From Chara braunii (Eukaryota > Streptophyta > Charophyceae > Charales > Characeae), in contig BFEA01000021.1 in NCBI GenBank assembly GCA_003427395.1, forward strand, positions 4,019,778 to 4,063,054: 43,277 nt of DNA. The letters are read 5' to 3'. Of this stretch, positions 43,277 through 43,277 are shown piece after piece (positions within the stretch are counted from its first letter, which is position 1; each line of letters starts with the position of its first letter). The translations under genes and the position numbers were made by a program. The notes below the pieces were generated by a model, which was given only the letters and a program-made list of their open reading frames with translations, was not told the origin of the DNA and did not search any database.

Positions 43277-43277
<1 letters not shown>

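Overview
The window is nuclear DNA of a green-lineage eukaryote and is almost entirely repeats and mobile elements. I see no host protein gene. Evidence for the lineage: a plant-type TTTAGGG telomere tract at 20192-20211, plant-style retroelements (a Ty3 Gag-protease remnant primed by initiator tRNA-Met), and two retroelements of the N-terminal GIY-YIG Penelope type, known from green algae and spike mosses. The style of the Gag-like proteins, from memory only, suggests a charophyte alga such as Chara braunii; that is a guess.

Layout. 310-19590 carries three diverged copies of a long non-coding repeat: copy 1 (310-1740 plus 3216-3480, split by a LINE tail), copy 2 (3541-10420) and copy 3 (12376-19590). 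Copies 2 and 3 each hold an array of small hairpins with the constant loop ATCTTA and changing, still pairing, stems. Copy 3 lies inside a 7.57-kb unit (12080-19653) with CTAGGTT inverted ends and an 8-bp target duplication. A LINE endonuclease remnant lies at 10985-11620.

From 11699 to about 37143 one array of a roughly 91-bp satellite (about 80 units) is broken by four insertions: the 7.57-kb unit, Penelope-like element PLE1 (21017-24697), Penelope-like element PLE2 (26899-33460, flanked by 209/210-bp pseudo-LTRs) and a short organelle-type LSU rRNA piece (34661-34750). PLE1 encodes a GIY-YIG endonuclease followed by a CxC linker and a reverse transcriptase. PLE2 encodes the same plus an upstream CCHC/coiled-coil ORF1, in the same frame and separated from ORF2 by one UAG. 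Each PLE carries a hammerhead ribozyme fold 3' of its reverse transcriptase (21275-21329, complete core; 27431-27479, one core change).

From 37200 to 40353 lies a decayed Ty3-type Gag-protease remnant on the minus strand with its primer-binding site and the edge of its LTR. The rest, to 43277, is microsatellites, homopolymers and a small fold-back sequence. The reading frames of all elements are damaged; only PLE2 ORF1 is fully open.
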